A program made the position numbers and the translations under genes. DNA of 64,000 nucleotides from Streptomyces sp. SUK 48. Lineage in GTDB: Bacteria; Actinomycetota; Actinomycetes; Streptomycetales; Streptomycetaceae. How positions within the stretch are numbered: position 1 is the first letter of the stretch; every line of letters begins with the position of its first letter. The notes under the pieces were generated by a model. That model saw nothing but the letters and a program-made list of their open reading frames with translations. It ran no database searches and had not been told where the DNA came from. Below are positions 52,866-61,751 of this stretch, piece by piece. The stretch covers positions 4,936,001 to 5,000,000 of the forward strand of contig NZ_CP045740.1 in the NCBI RefSeq assembly GCF_009650765.1, in the 5' to 3' direction.

Positions 52866-54404
52866 TCACGCGTCCCCCGCGCACACCACCTCGTTGCCGC
52901 GCACCACGCTCGCGGCGCCCTGATCCTGACGCCCCGGGTCCTCGAAGCGCACGGCCCGCACGCTCTTGAAGCCGGCGCCCGCGGTCACCTTCAGCACCGG
53001 CCCCTGGCCCGGCGCCGCGCGCAGCTCGCTGCCCGGCAGGGCCGCGGCCAGGGTGCGGGCTGAGCGGTCCCAGCGGGGGTCGTACGTGATGACGGTGGTC
53101 GGCAGCTGCGCGGGCGCGGTCACCGGCTCATGGGTGGTGGCGAAGCCGGTCGCCGCGAGTTCGGTGTCGATCCGCTTGGCCAGCCCGGCCGCGCCGGTGC
53201 CGTTCGCCACCTGGACCCGGATGCTCCGCGGGTCCGTGTCCACGGGCGTCGCGGCGGGTCCGCGGTGCGGGCGGGCCGCGCTGAGCGGCTTGTCGTCGCG
53301 CAGCGCCTGGAACAGCTGGGCGGAGCGGGCCGCGTCCCATTTCAGGGTCGAGCCCACGCCCTTGACCGGGTAGTCCATCCGCCCGATGGGGACGGTCGTG
53401 AACTCGGAGGACGAGGGCGAGAAGTTCCGCATCGCGCGCCCGAGGTCGAGCAGCTCGTCGGTGCCGAAGCCGATGTCGGCGCGCACCGAGCCGAGCACCG
53501 CCCGGGTCACATCGCGAAAGCGCATCGGGTTCAGCAGCACGCCCGAGGACGTCGCCTTCTCGATCAGCGCGGCCAGGAAGCGCTGCTGCCGCTTCATCCG
53601 GCCCAGGTCGCTGGCGCCGTCCAGGTGCCGCGAGCGCACGTACTGGAGGGCCTGCCCGCCCAGCAGGGTGTGCGTGCCGGGGGCGAGGTCGAGCCCGCTG
53701 TAGGTGTCCTTCAGCGGCGTCGCCGTACAGATCCGGACCCCGCCGAGGACGTCCACGGTCTTCATGAAGCTGGTGAAGTCGACCTCCAGATAGTGGTCGA
53801 TCTTCACCCGGGTCATGCTCTCGACCGTGCGCACGGTCAGCTGCGGGCCGCCCTCGGCGTAGGCCGCGTTCAGCCTGAGCGGATGCGCGCCGTACTGCCG
53901 GCCGGTGGCCGGGTCCCGGCGGGCGGGGACCTCGGCGAAGGAGTCGCGCGGCAGGCTCACCACGGTGGCCCGCTCCCGGTCCTCCGAGATGTGCACGATC
54001 ATCATCGTGTCGGTGCAGTGGCAGGGCTGTCCGCCCAGGTGGAAGGCGCGCCGCTGGCTCTCGGTGATCTTGTCCCGGCCGTCGGTGCCGACCAGCAGGA
54101 TGTTCATCCCGTGGCCCGCCCGCGGCCGGTTCTTCATGTCCTTGAAGGCGTCGACCCGGGAGATCCCCGCGTCCAGGCTGGTGACCACCGCGTGCCCGAT
54201 GCCCGCGGAGGCGAGCACCACCACCGACAGCGTGGTCATCGCCCGCATGGCCCAGCGCGGCCGTCGTCGGCGCCCGGGCCGTGCCGGGCGCTCGGGCGGG
54301 GGCGGCAGCCGGCGGGGCGGCTGCGGGCGGCGCTGGGGTCGCGCCGGGGACCGGGGCGGGCTGGCCAAGGGACACCTCCGGACGAGGCCGTACGTGGGAT
54401 CCAT
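52866..54404 (-). CDS. LCP-family ligase with LytR_C domain, copy 2
   Basis: The 512-residue protein has a basic Pro/Arg-rich N-terminus, a transmembrane helix (about 55-74) and an LCP domain: NILLVGTDGRD, TDTMMIVHISED, VSLPRDSFAEVP, IDHYLEVDFTSF and YVRSRHLD. A LytR_C domain follows at about 410-490 (IRVQVANGTGAAGLAKRID). Its likely role is cell-wall glycopolymer attachment. ATG 54404 has no ribosome site, and a TACTGT box lies 4 bases upstream, so the start may be leaderless or further in. Confidence 0.92.
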   Translation of the reverse strand: MDPTYGLVRRCPLASPPRSPARPQRRPQPPRRLPPPPERPARPGRRRRPRWAMRAMTTLSVVVLASAGIGHAVVTSLDAGISRVDAFKDMKNRPRAGHGMNILLVGTDGRDKITESQRRAFHLGGQPCHCTDTMMIVHISEDRERATVVSLPRDSFAEVPARRDPATGRQYGAHPLRLNAAYAEGGPQLTVRTVESMTRVKIDHYLEVDFTSFMKTVDVLGGVRICTATPLKDTYSGLDLAPGTHTLLGGQALQYVRSRHLDGASDLGRMKRQQRFLAALIEKATSSGVLLNPMRFRDVTRAVLGSVRADIGFGTDELLDLGRAMRNFSPSSSEFTTVPIGRMDYPVKGVGSTLKWDAARSAQLFQALRDDKPLSAARPHRGPAATPVDTDPRSIRVQVANGTGAAGLAKRIDTELAATGFATTHEPVTAPAQLPTTVITYDPRWDRSARTLAAALPGSELRAAPGQGPVLKVTAGAGFKSVRAVRFEDPGRQDQGAASVVRGNEVVCAGDA

Positions 54405-54494
54405 GAGCACAGTAGGCCGATACGATCTCCATCCCGCGTCGGAGCCCCGGCGGCGCGCACCGGTGTCCCCCGTTCGCGGTAACGTGAGGCCCCT

Positions 54495-55520
54495 ATGAAC
54501 GCCAAGCCCGACGTGCGGTTCCCCGCTGTATCCGTGATCATGCCCGTCCTCAACGAGGAACGGCATCTGCGCGGGGCCGTCCAAGCGATCCTCGCGCAGG
54601 AGTACGGCGGCGACATGGAGGTCGTGATCGCCCTCGGTCCGTCCACGGACCGCACGGACGAGATCGCCGCCGAGCTCGTGGCCGAAGACCCCCGCGTCCA
54701 CACCGTCCCGAACCCGACCGGCCGCACCCCCGCCGCGCTGAACGCGGCGATCAAGGCGTCCCGGCATCCGATCGTGGTCCGTGTCGACGGCCACGGCATC
54801 CTCTCGCCGAACTACATCGAGACCGCCGTACGGCTCCTCGCGGAGACCGGCGCGCAGAACGTCGGCGGCATCATGCACGCCGAGGGCGAGAACGACTGGG
54901 AGCACGCGGTCGCCGCCGCGATGACCTCCAAGATCGGTGTCGGCAACGCGGCCTTCCACACGGGCGGCGCCGCGGCTCCCGCCGAGACGGTCTACCTCGG
55001 TGTCTTCCGCCGCGAGGCGCTGGAGCAACAGGGCGGCTACAACGAGGAGTTCATCCGCGCCCAGGACTGGGAGCTGAACTTCCGCATCCGCGAGGCGGGC
55101 GGCCTGATCTGGTTCTCGCCGGAGCTGAAGGTGTCGTACCGCCCCCGGCCCTCGGTGCGGGCGCTCGCCAAGCAGTACAAGGACTACGGCCGCTGGCGCC
55201 ATGTCGTGGCCCGCTACCACTCCGGCTCCATCAACCTGCGCTACCTCGCCCCGCCGACGGCGGTGTGCGCGATAGCCGCGGGCCTGGTGGCCGGCGCGGC
55301 CCTGACCCCCTGGGCCCTGGTGATCCCCGGCGGCTACCTCGCCGCGATCGCCGCCGGCTCCCTGCCCGCCGGCAAGGGCCTGCCCCTCAAGGCGCGCCTC
55401 CAGATCCCGGTGGCCCTCGCCACCATGCACATGTCCTGGGGCTGGGGCTTCCTGACCAGCCCGAAGTCCCTGGCGAAGCGCGTCATCGCGTCGCGCCGGC
55501 CGGCGGTGCCAAGCGCCTGA
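54495..55520 (+). CDS. Family 2 glycosyltransferase, succinoglycan ExoA-like
   Basis: The 341-residue GT-A enzyme opens SVIMPVLNEERHLRGAVQAIL. It has the nucleotide-sugar Asp region VVRVDGHGILSPNY and acceptor-site features (FIRAQDWELNFRIREAGG, with the ED-type base). Two hydrophobic segments follow near residues 255-300. It adds a sugar to a lipid- or polymer-linked acceptor at the membrane. A strong terminator follows. It is set among LCP genes, which supports envelope-glycan synthesis. Confidence 0.93.
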   Translation: MNAKPDVRFPAVSVIMPVLNEERHLRGAVQAILAQEYGGDMEVVIALGPSTDRTDEIAAELVAEDPRVHTVPNPTGRTPAALNAAIKASRHPIVVRVDGHGILSPNYIETAVRLLAETGAQNVGGIMHAEGENDWEHAVAAAMTSKIGVGNAAFHTGGAAAPAETVYLGVFRREALEQQGGYNEEFIRAQDWELNFRIREAGGLIWFSPELKVSYRPRPSVRALAKQYKDYGRWRHVVARYHSGSINLRYLAPPTAVCAIAAGLVAGAALTPWALVIPGGYLAAIAAGSLPAGKGLPLKARLQIPVALATMHMSWGWGFLTSPKSLAKRVIASRRPAVPSA

Positions 55521-55545
55521 CGGACCCGGGCGTCCGGACCGAGGA

Positions 55546-55586
55546 ACGAGGCGGGGCCCCTCCGGGAAGGAGGGGCCCCGCCTCGT
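55546..55586. terminator. Bidirectional terminator between GT2 and LCP copy 3
   Basis: An 18-bp perfect stem (55546-55563 with 55569-55586) has a 5-base loop between convergent stops at 55520 and 55605. Confidence 0.93.
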
Positions 55587-55604
55587 CCGGTACCGGTACG
55601 GCGT

Positions 55605-57230
55605 TCACCACTGGTACGGCTTGTACACATCCATGCAGCCGCCCTTGTCCGCGCCGTTGATGGCGTCGGCGTTGGACGGGACGTCGCCGGCCTTCGGCTT
55701 GGACTGCTTCGGGAAGGTCGTGCCGGTGCGCCAGTCGGCGCCGAGCAGCAGGGTGACGCCGGAGACCGAGGTGGTCTGCTTCACCGCGGTGGCCGGCAGG
55801 CCCAGCGCCTTGGCCACGCCCTGGGCGTCGCCCTGGAGATCGGCGCTCGGGTACTCGACGACCGTCTTGTCCTGCGGCGGCGGGGGCGCGGTGTCCGCCG
55901 CCGCCCTGCCGTAGCCCCGGCCCACCAGCGCCTCGGCGATGGTGCGGGCCCGGCCGGGCACCGCCGCCTCGGAGGCGGAGCCGGTGCCGTTCTGGACGAG
56001 GACGCCGAGCCGGGACGGATCGGTGGAGGGCGACTTCGCCGGCCGCGGCTTGTCCCCGGCCTGCTTGGAGTCCCCGGCCCCGCCGTTCTTGTCGAGCGGG
56101 ATGTCGTCCCGGAGCATCTCCCAGAGCTTGCCGGCGTCGCCCGTGTTCGGGACGACGTGGTTGTCGGGGTCCCGCGGGTCCGGGAGGTTGGGCATCGTCA
56201 CGCTCGTGATGCGGTCCGACGGCACGGACTTCATCTCCATGCCGAGGTCGTAGAGCTTCTTGACCGTGCCGATCTCCTCGGAGACCTTGAGGGACTTGGT
56301 GGCCGAGTCGGCCAGGTCCATCAGGCGCCCGGTGTCGGTGAACACGTCCTGCGACTTGAGCGTGCGCAGCATGGAGTTGAGGTACATGTGCTGGGCGCGG
56401 GCCCGCAACGGGTCGCTGCCCCAGGCGTGCCGGGTGCGCAGCCACTGGAGCGCCTGCACGCCCTTGATCTTGTGCGTCCCGGCCGTCAGCTTCAGCCCGG
56501 AGCCGCCGCGCTGGGCCGCGGTCGGGCGGTCCCAGACGTTCTGCTTCACACAGACGTCGACGCCGCCGATGGCGTCCGCCATCTTCACCACGCCCGCGAA
56601 GTCGATCGTCATCCAGTGGTCGATGTAGACCCCGGTGAGGTTCTCCCAGGTGGCCAGCGTGCAGCCGGCGCCGCCCCGGCCGAGGGTGGTGTTGATGATG
56701 TCGTTGGTCGCCGGATAGACCTTGCCGGTGTCCGGATCCGTGCACTTGGGGATGTCGACACGGGTGTCGCGCGGGATGCTCACCATCGCGGCGCTCTTGC
56801 GGTCGGCGGAGATGTGGATGAGCATCTGCACGTCCCCGAGCGGGGGATCGCCGACACTGCTCTTGCTGCCGCCGAGCTTCAGGTTCTCCGCCGAATTACG
56901 GCTGTCCGAGCCGACCAGCAGGATGTTCAGCGGGGTCTGTCCGGCCGCGTTCGGGGCGGTCTTCCGCGCCTTGGCGTCACCGCTGCTGCGCTCGCCCTTG
57001 CGTATGTTGGCGTTCAGATGCTCGTAATAGAGGTAACCGGCGCCCGCCGTGCCGAGTATGACCACCGCGAGGACCGTCGCCGACCAGCGCAGCGCGCGCC
57101 GGCGCCGCCGCTTGGTCGTGGAGCCCCCGGGACCGTCCGGGCCCCCCGTGCCCGAGCCCCCCTTGCGCCGCCCGCCGCCGTGCCGTCCGGCCCCGGCCTC
57201 CGGGTCCGCCGTCCGCGGGTTGAGCGCCAT
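55605..57230 (-). CDS. LCP-family ligase with LytR_C domain, copy 3
   Basis: The 541-residue protein has a Gly/Arg-rich cytoplasmic start, a transmembrane helix (about 47-68) and an LCP domain: NILLVGSDSRN, VQMLIHISAD, VSIPRDTRVDIP, YIDHWMTIDFAGVV, WLRTRHAWGSD. A LytR_C domain follows (LGVLVQNGTGSASEAAV). I chose ATG 57230 because GGAGGA lies 6 bases before it; a GTG at 57278 has a badly spaced site. It precedes copy 4's end by 136 bases on the same strand. Confidence 0.93.
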   Translation of the reverse strand: MALNPRTADPEAGAGRHGGGRRKGGSGTGGPDGPGGSTTKRRRRRALRWSATVLAVVILGTAGAGYLYYEHLNANIRKGERSSGDAKARKTAPNAAGQTPLNILLVGSDSRNSAENLKLGGSKSSVGDPPLGDVQMLIHISADRKSAAMVSIPRDTRVDIPKCTDPDTGKVYPATNDIINTTLGRGGAGCTLATWENLTGVYIDHWMTIDFAGVVKMADAIGGVDVCVKQNVWDRPTAAQRGGSGLKLTAGTHKIKGVQALQWLRTRHAWGSDPLRARAQHMYLNSMLRTLKSQDVFTDTGRLMDLADSATKSLKVSEEIGTVKKLYDLGMEMKSVPSDRITSVTMPNLPDPRDPDNHVVPNTGDAGKLWEMLRDDIPLDKNGGAGDSKQAGDKPRPAKSPSTDPSRLGVLVQNGTGSASEAAVPGRARTIAEALVGRGYGRAAADTAPPPPQDKTVVEYPSADLQGDAQGVAKALGLPATAVKQTTSVSGVTLLLGADWRTGTTFPKQSKPKAGDVPSNADAINGADKGGCMDVYKPYQW

Positions 57231-57365
57231 CGTGTCCTCCACTCCGGCCGCGTCACCCCGCACATCGCTCTGCGCCACTCTCCCTGCCCTCCCCGCCCTT
57301 TTGCGCCATGCGACGGGCCCGTCCCGCGCCGAGTAGTTAGACGCACGACGGGCCCGGAGGGTTAC

Positions 57366-59228
57366 CTATGAGGCGCACTTAACCTCGCCGGCCGTGGACT
57401 TGTCGACCTTCGGCGCCGTGTCCGGGCCCGCGATCGGCGTGCCCGCGGCCTTGAAGTCCTTGCCCAGGGTCAGGGTCATCGCGGGCAGCCCCTGGGAGTT
57501 GACGACGCTCGAACCCGGCTTGAGCGCCGAGCCGGGCAGCCCCATCAGCGCGGCCAGCTCCCGGGCCTGCGCGGCCTGGTCCGGCGCGTACTCCAGGGTG
57601 GTCTTCTCGAGTCCGTGCGAGGCGTTGCCCGCGTTCTCCGACTTCAGCACGCCCTCGGTGTTCTGGAGCCAGTCGAGCACCGCCTGCGCGCTGCCGGGTG
57701 CCGCCTCGCTGTTGAGGATGCGCACGCGCACGTCGCCGGGCGCCGACCTGCTGCCCTTCAGCCGGGCGGCCTGCGCGTCCTTGGCGGCCTTCTGCTTGCG
57801 CTTGACGTCGGTGAAGGAGACGTCGTTCTGTATCGCCTGGAACACCGCCGGCGCCGCCGACTGGTTGAGGACCACCGTCGCGTGGACCTTCTCGGCGGGG
57901 TTGTCCACCACCGGCACCGTGGTGAAGGTGATGTTCTTCGGCGGCACCTTCTTGAGCTCCAGCGCCATGTCCTTCAGCGTGTTGATGCTCTTTATGCCGG
58001 TGTCGACGGTCAGCGCCTTGGTGGCCGCCTCCGCGAGGTCCATCAGCTTCGAGGGGTCGGTGAGGGTGTCGCTGGAGGACATCTTGCGCATCAGCGAGCC
58101 CAGGAACTGCTGCTGCACCTTGATGCGGTCCAGGTCGCCCTGGTTGCCGAAGCTGTGCCGGGTGCGCACGAAGGCGAGGGCCTGTTCGCCCTCCACCGTC
58201 GACTTGCCCGCCGGCAGCTTGAGGTGGGACTCCTTGTCGTCCACCGGGTGCGCGACACACACGTCGACCCCGCCGACCGCGCTGGTCAGCGTCTTCACCG
58301 CGTTGAAGTCGGCCATCATGAAGTGGTCGACGTGTATGCCGGTGACCTCTTCGACGGTGCGCATGGTGCAGCCCGGGTCGCGGCCGTCCTGGCCGAGGCT
58401 GGTGTTGAAGCGCACGCTGTCGGTGCCCTGGACCACCTTGGTCGTGCCGTCCGGCTGCTTGGTCGGGCAGTCCGGCACGTCGACGATCAGGTCGCGCGGG
58501 ATGCTCAGCGCGGTCGCGTTGGTCCGGTCCTTCGAGACGTGCAGCAGGATGTTGGTGTCCGCGTGCCCCACGCTGCCGGAGTCGCCGTAGCCCTCGTTGC
58601 CCTTGCCGGTGCGCTTGTCGGTACCGATGATCAGCAGGTTGAACGCCTCGTCCTTGCTGAAGCCCTTGGAGCCCGCGTCCCCGACATCGGTCGAACTGAT
58701 GTTGCCCTCAAGGTGCTTGAGGTACAGATACCCGGCGGCGCCGGCCGCGACCAGCGCGAAGGCGGTGCCGCCGGCGGTCCACGCCAGCACCTTCTTCGCC
58801 TTCGACTTCTTCTTCACCGGCCGGCGGCCACGCCGCCCCGGCGCGCCCTCGGGCTCGGTGCCCCGGCGCCGGGAGGCCCTCGGCGGCGGCACGTCTCCGG
58901 CGCGCGCCTTGTCCCCGGCGCGGGAGCCGTCCCGGGTACGGGCCCCGTCCTGGGTGCGCGTCCCGTCCTGGGTGCGTGTGCCGCCCCCCTCGGGCCCGCC
59001 GTCCTGCGCGGGCACCTTGCTCATCTCACGGGTCTCACCGGGCGCCATGTCGTTGCGCCGGCGGCGCCGGGCACCGCCGCCGTCCTCGGCGGACGGCTTG
59101 CGCGGACCGGGAACCGATTGCGTTCCGGAAGGAGGCAGTCGCAGTTCGTATTCGCCGGTGTTCGGATTGAGCACCCACTGGTCTGCGGGATCGATGTTGT
59201 CCGCCCGCCCACGGCCTTGCGCGTCCAC
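57366..59228 (-). CDS. LCP-family ligase with LytR_C domain, copy 4
   Basis: This is the longest LCP of the group, with 620 residues. The N-terminal 145 residues are disordered and charged and include a short repeat (RTQDGTRTQDG, ARTRDGSRAGD) from tandem DNA repeats near 58920-58980. A transmembrane helix (about 147-168) is followed by the LCP core: NLLIIGTDKRTG, DTNILLHVSKD, LSIPRDLIVDVP, HVDHFMMADFNAV, FVRTRHSFG. A LytR_C domain follows (RVRILNSEAAPG). Start GTG 59228 lies 12 bases after GGAGGA, a long spacing. Confidence 0.92.
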   Translation of the reverse strand: MDAQGRGRADNIDPADQWVLNPNTGEYELRLPPSGTQSVPGPRKPSAEDGGGARRRRRNDMAPGETREMSKVPAQDGGPEGGGTRTQDGTRTQDGARTRDGSRAGDKARAGDVPPPRASRRRGTEPEGAPGRRGRRPVKKKSKAKKVLAWTAGGTAFALVAAGAAGYLYLKHLEGNISSTDVGDAGSKGFSKDEAFNLLIIGTDKRTGKGNEGYGDSGSVGHADTNILLHVSKDRTNATALSIPRDLIVDVPDCPTKQPDGTTKVVQGTDSVRFNTSLGQDGRDPGCTMRTVEEVTGIHVDHFMMADFNAVKTLTSAVGGVDVCVAHPVDDKESHLKLPAGKSTVEGEQALAFVRTRHSFGNQGDLDRIKVQQQFLGSLMRKMSSSDTLTDPSKLMDLAEAATKALTVDTGIKSINTLKDMALELKKVPPKNITFTTVPVVDNPAEKVHATVVLNQSAAPAVFQAIQNDVSFTDVKRKQKAAKDAQAARLKGSRSAPGDVRVRILNSEAAPGSAQAVLDWLQNTEGVLKSENAGNASHGLEKTTLEYAPDQAAQARELAALMGLPGSALKPGSSVVNSQGLPAMTLTLGKDFKAAGTPIAGPDTAPKVDKSTAGEVKCAS

Positions 59229-59459
59229 GGTTGTCCGAATCCTCCGTCGGGGCCACGCGGCGCCTTCCCCCTCAAAGGCGCTCGGGTCTCGGTGAAACAG
59301 TGCACGACCCCAGGTCGGACCTCGTGGCCACGTGCACCGGATCGCTCACACTATCCGCCCAGTTCAGCGTCTAGGGACGCCCGTGACAAATCCGTCGTCC
59401 CTACAACTGGGCAATCCGCCTCATTTTCTGGACGGAAATCGGCGGCGCCGGCGAACGCC

Positions 59460-60623
59460 TTACGCGCAGCCGTGCTCGGCGGCCGTGTTCCCGGTGTAGG
59501 TGGGCGCGGGGGAAGGGCCGCCGTTTGTGCCCTTTTGCGGTGCCGTCGGCTTCTGTGGTGCCTGCCCGGTGACCGCCACCGGCCGGTCCGCGCGCAGCCG
59601 CTCGAAGAGCTTCTCGGCCTCGGGCTCCACGAGTTGGTCGCGATCGGCGTCGTAGACGTACTGCTCCCGCGGCACCGTCAGGAACTGCATATGCCGGGCG
59701 GGAATGCCGTGCAGCGTCCGCACCAGCCGGTACAGATCACCCAGATTCGCCAGTCCCGGATCGGTGGTGAGCGAGGACGTCGCCGCGTCCAGTACGGCGT
59801 ACAGCCGCAAGGGGTTCAGCAGTACGTCGTTGCCGCGCACCCGGGTGGCCAGCGCGCCGAGGAACCGCTGCTGGCGCCGCATCCGCTCGGTGTCGCTGCC
59901 GTCGCCCAGCGACTCGCGGGCCCGTACGTAGCCGAGGGCCCGCTCCCCGTCGAGCGTGACCTCGCCCGCGGGCAGCCGGAGCTTCGCCGCCTTGTCGTCG
60001 ATGGGCGCCTTCAGGCAGACCCGCACCCCGTCGACGGCGTCCACCATGTCCTTGAACCCGCTGAAGTCCACGACCATGTGGTGGTCGACGCGGAGGTCCG
60101 TCAGCTTCTCGACCGTTCGGACCGTGCACGCCGAACCGCCCAGCTCGAAGGCGTGGTTGACCATCGCGAACACCGGCTCGCCCCGGGTGCCGTCGGCCCG
60201 CAGGCAGCCGGGGACGTCCACCATCAGGTCCCGGGGGACGGACACGGCGGTGGCGCTGCGCCGGTCCGCCGCCAGGTGCAGCAGGATCGTGGTGTCCGAG
60301 CGCCGGCTGCCCAGGTCCCGCCCGTAGCGGGCGTTGCCGCTCCCGGCCCGGCTGTCGGACCCGATCAGCAGGATGTTCTGCGCCCCCGGCGCCACGACCG
60401 CGGGCCGCTCGCGCGCGTACCGGCCGAGTTCGGCGGCCGCCGCGTCGTCGGGCCGGATATTGGCACTGAGCCGGGCGTACGCCGCCCACCCCGCCCCGAC
60501 GGCCGCCGCCACCAGGACCGCCGCCCCGAGCCCCGCCCCCTTGGCCCACCGCCGCCGGCGCCGCCGCGCGAGCCCGGCCCCGGACGCGGACGAACCGTCG
60601 GCGGGAGGAGGGGAGTGGGTCAC
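59460..60623 (-). CDS. LCP-family ligase, copy 5
   Basis: The 387-residue protein has a short basic cytoplasmic start, a transmembrane helix (about 28-48) and an LCP domain with NILLIGSDSRAG, DTTILLHLAAD, VSVPRDLMVDVP, RVDHHMVVDFSGF and YVRARESLG. It has no LytR_C domain; the C-terminal tail is Pro/Thr-rich. The final residues EHGCA give a lone cysteine. The start is uncertain. GTG 60623 has a weak site, but upstream frames enter a dispersed repeat and are unlikely to be coding. Confidence 0.9.
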   Translation of the reverse strand: MTHSPPPADGSSASGAGLARRRRRRWAKGAGLGAAVLVAAAVGAGWAAYARLSANIRPDDAAAAELGRYARERPAVVAPGAQNILLIGSDSRAGSGNARYGRDLGSRRSDTTILLHLAADRRSATAVSVPRDLMVDVPGCLRADGTRGEPVFAMVNHAFELGGSACTVRTVEKLTDLRVDHHMVVDFSGFKDMVDAVDGVRVCLKAPIDDKAAKLRLPAGEVTLDGERALGYVRARESLGDGSDTERMRRQQRFLGALATRVRGNDVLLNPLRLYAVLDAATSSLTTDPGLANLGDLYRLVRTLHGIPARHMQFLTVPREQYVYDADRDQLVEPEAEKLFERLRADRPVAVTGQAPQKPTAPQKGTNGGPSPAPTYTGNTAAEHGCA

Positions 60624-60743
60624 GGCGTCGGCCCCCGAGGTGAGGGAGGGGTGGTACTCCGGGGTGGTACTCCTACGACGATGAGGCGGCCGGGGCGAGG
60701 AAGCACCCTGTACTACTCCAGCGAGGGGTACGGCTCCCGGTCC

Positions 60744-60784
60744 GAGGGGCGCGGGGAACCGCGCGACCAGCCACGACGGACCCG
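60744..60784. repeat. Dispersed intergenic repeat, copy 2
   Basis: GAGGGGCGCGGGGAACCGCG continues CGACCAGCCACGACGG. The same sequence, allowing one change, occurs on the other strand at 62941-62990, and a looser copy at 38214. Confidence 0.7.
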
Positions 60785-60821
60785 GACCCGGCAACCGGCC
60801 GCCGTCACCGCCGTACCGCTG

Positions 60822-61568
60822 TCACCGCCGTACCGCCGTCGCCCTCTCGCTCTCGATCCGCTTCGCCAGCGCCCCCTCGTCCAGGCGCTCCAGATTCCGG
60901 CAGAGCACCACGGACCCCCCACTGGCCAGCGGCGCGAACAAGCCCGCGCTGAGCCCTTCCCAGGTGTCGTACGACAACCCGGACAGCAGCCGCGAACCGG
61001 GCCCCACCAGGTCCAGCCCGGCCGAGTCGGCGAGGGCCTTCTGCACGACCTCGGCCCCGCTGAACTCCGCGCCGGCCACGATCAGCGCCGACTCCCCGCC
61101 GTACCGCGGGGTGAACCGGTCGCCCTGGCCCGGCACCTCCACGGCGTAGTCGAGGAACCCCTGCGGCGGCTGCGGGAACCGTCCGCCGAGCGGCCGCAGG
61201 GCCAGCGCGACCCGCTCGCCCCGGCAGGCCCGCGCCGCCTCCAGCGCGTCCGGCCCGCTGACGACGACATCGGCCGCCGCCGGGTCCCCGGCCATGTCGG
61301 CGACCGCGCCCACCGAGGCGCAGGCCAGCAGCCACACCGCCGTCTGCCAGTGCGCGGGCAGCAGCAGCGCGACCCGGTCGCCGGGTTCCACGGAGAGGTC
61401 GCCCTCGAGGAGGTTCGCGGTCTTGGCCACCCAGTTGGCGAAGGTGGCGACCGAGAGTTCGACGCGTTCGCCCGTGGCATCGTCGTAGAAGGTCACCAGC
61501 GGGCGGCCGGGATCCGCGGCGAGGGCGGAAGTCAGCAGGTCGGCGGGGGTGCGATCGGTGGCGTTCAC
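60822..61568 (-). CDS. TIGR03089-family protein (truncated ANL-like)
   Basis: The 248-residue protein resembles the N-terminal half of AMP-binding enzymes (LVTFYDDATGERVELSVATFANWV; EPGDRVALLLPAHWQTAVWLLA). It lacks the ATP loop and the C-terminal lysine domain. Actinobacteria keep such a short family, known as TIGR03089, with no known activity; this length is normal for it, so it is not a fragment. It diverges from the nucleotidyltransferase gene across 183 bp. Confidence 0.85.
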   Translation of the reverse strand: MNATDRTPADLLTSALAADPGRPLVTFYDDATGERVELSVATFANWVAKTANLLEGDLSVEPGDRVALLLPAHWQTAVWLLACASVGAVADMAGDPAAADVVVSGPDALEAARACRGERVALALRPLGGRFPQPPQGFLDYAVEVPGQGDRFTPRYGGESALIVAGAEFSGAEVVQKALADSAGLDLVGPGSRLLSGLSYDTWEGLSAGLFAPLASGGSVVLCRNLERLDEGALAKRIESERATAVRR

Positions 61569-61751
61569 CCGCCACAGCGTACGCGCGCGGGGGCGCGCGG
61601 CGGGGGCGCGTCTCTCACTGATCTCACACCCGTCTCACGGCAAACCGCGTGGCCGTCACGGCCTCCATCGCTACGGTCTGCATACACTGACCGGCCGATA
61701 CGAGTAGAACGAGTCAGTTCGGCCGGTCCCGGCAGGAAGCAGAGACGACAG

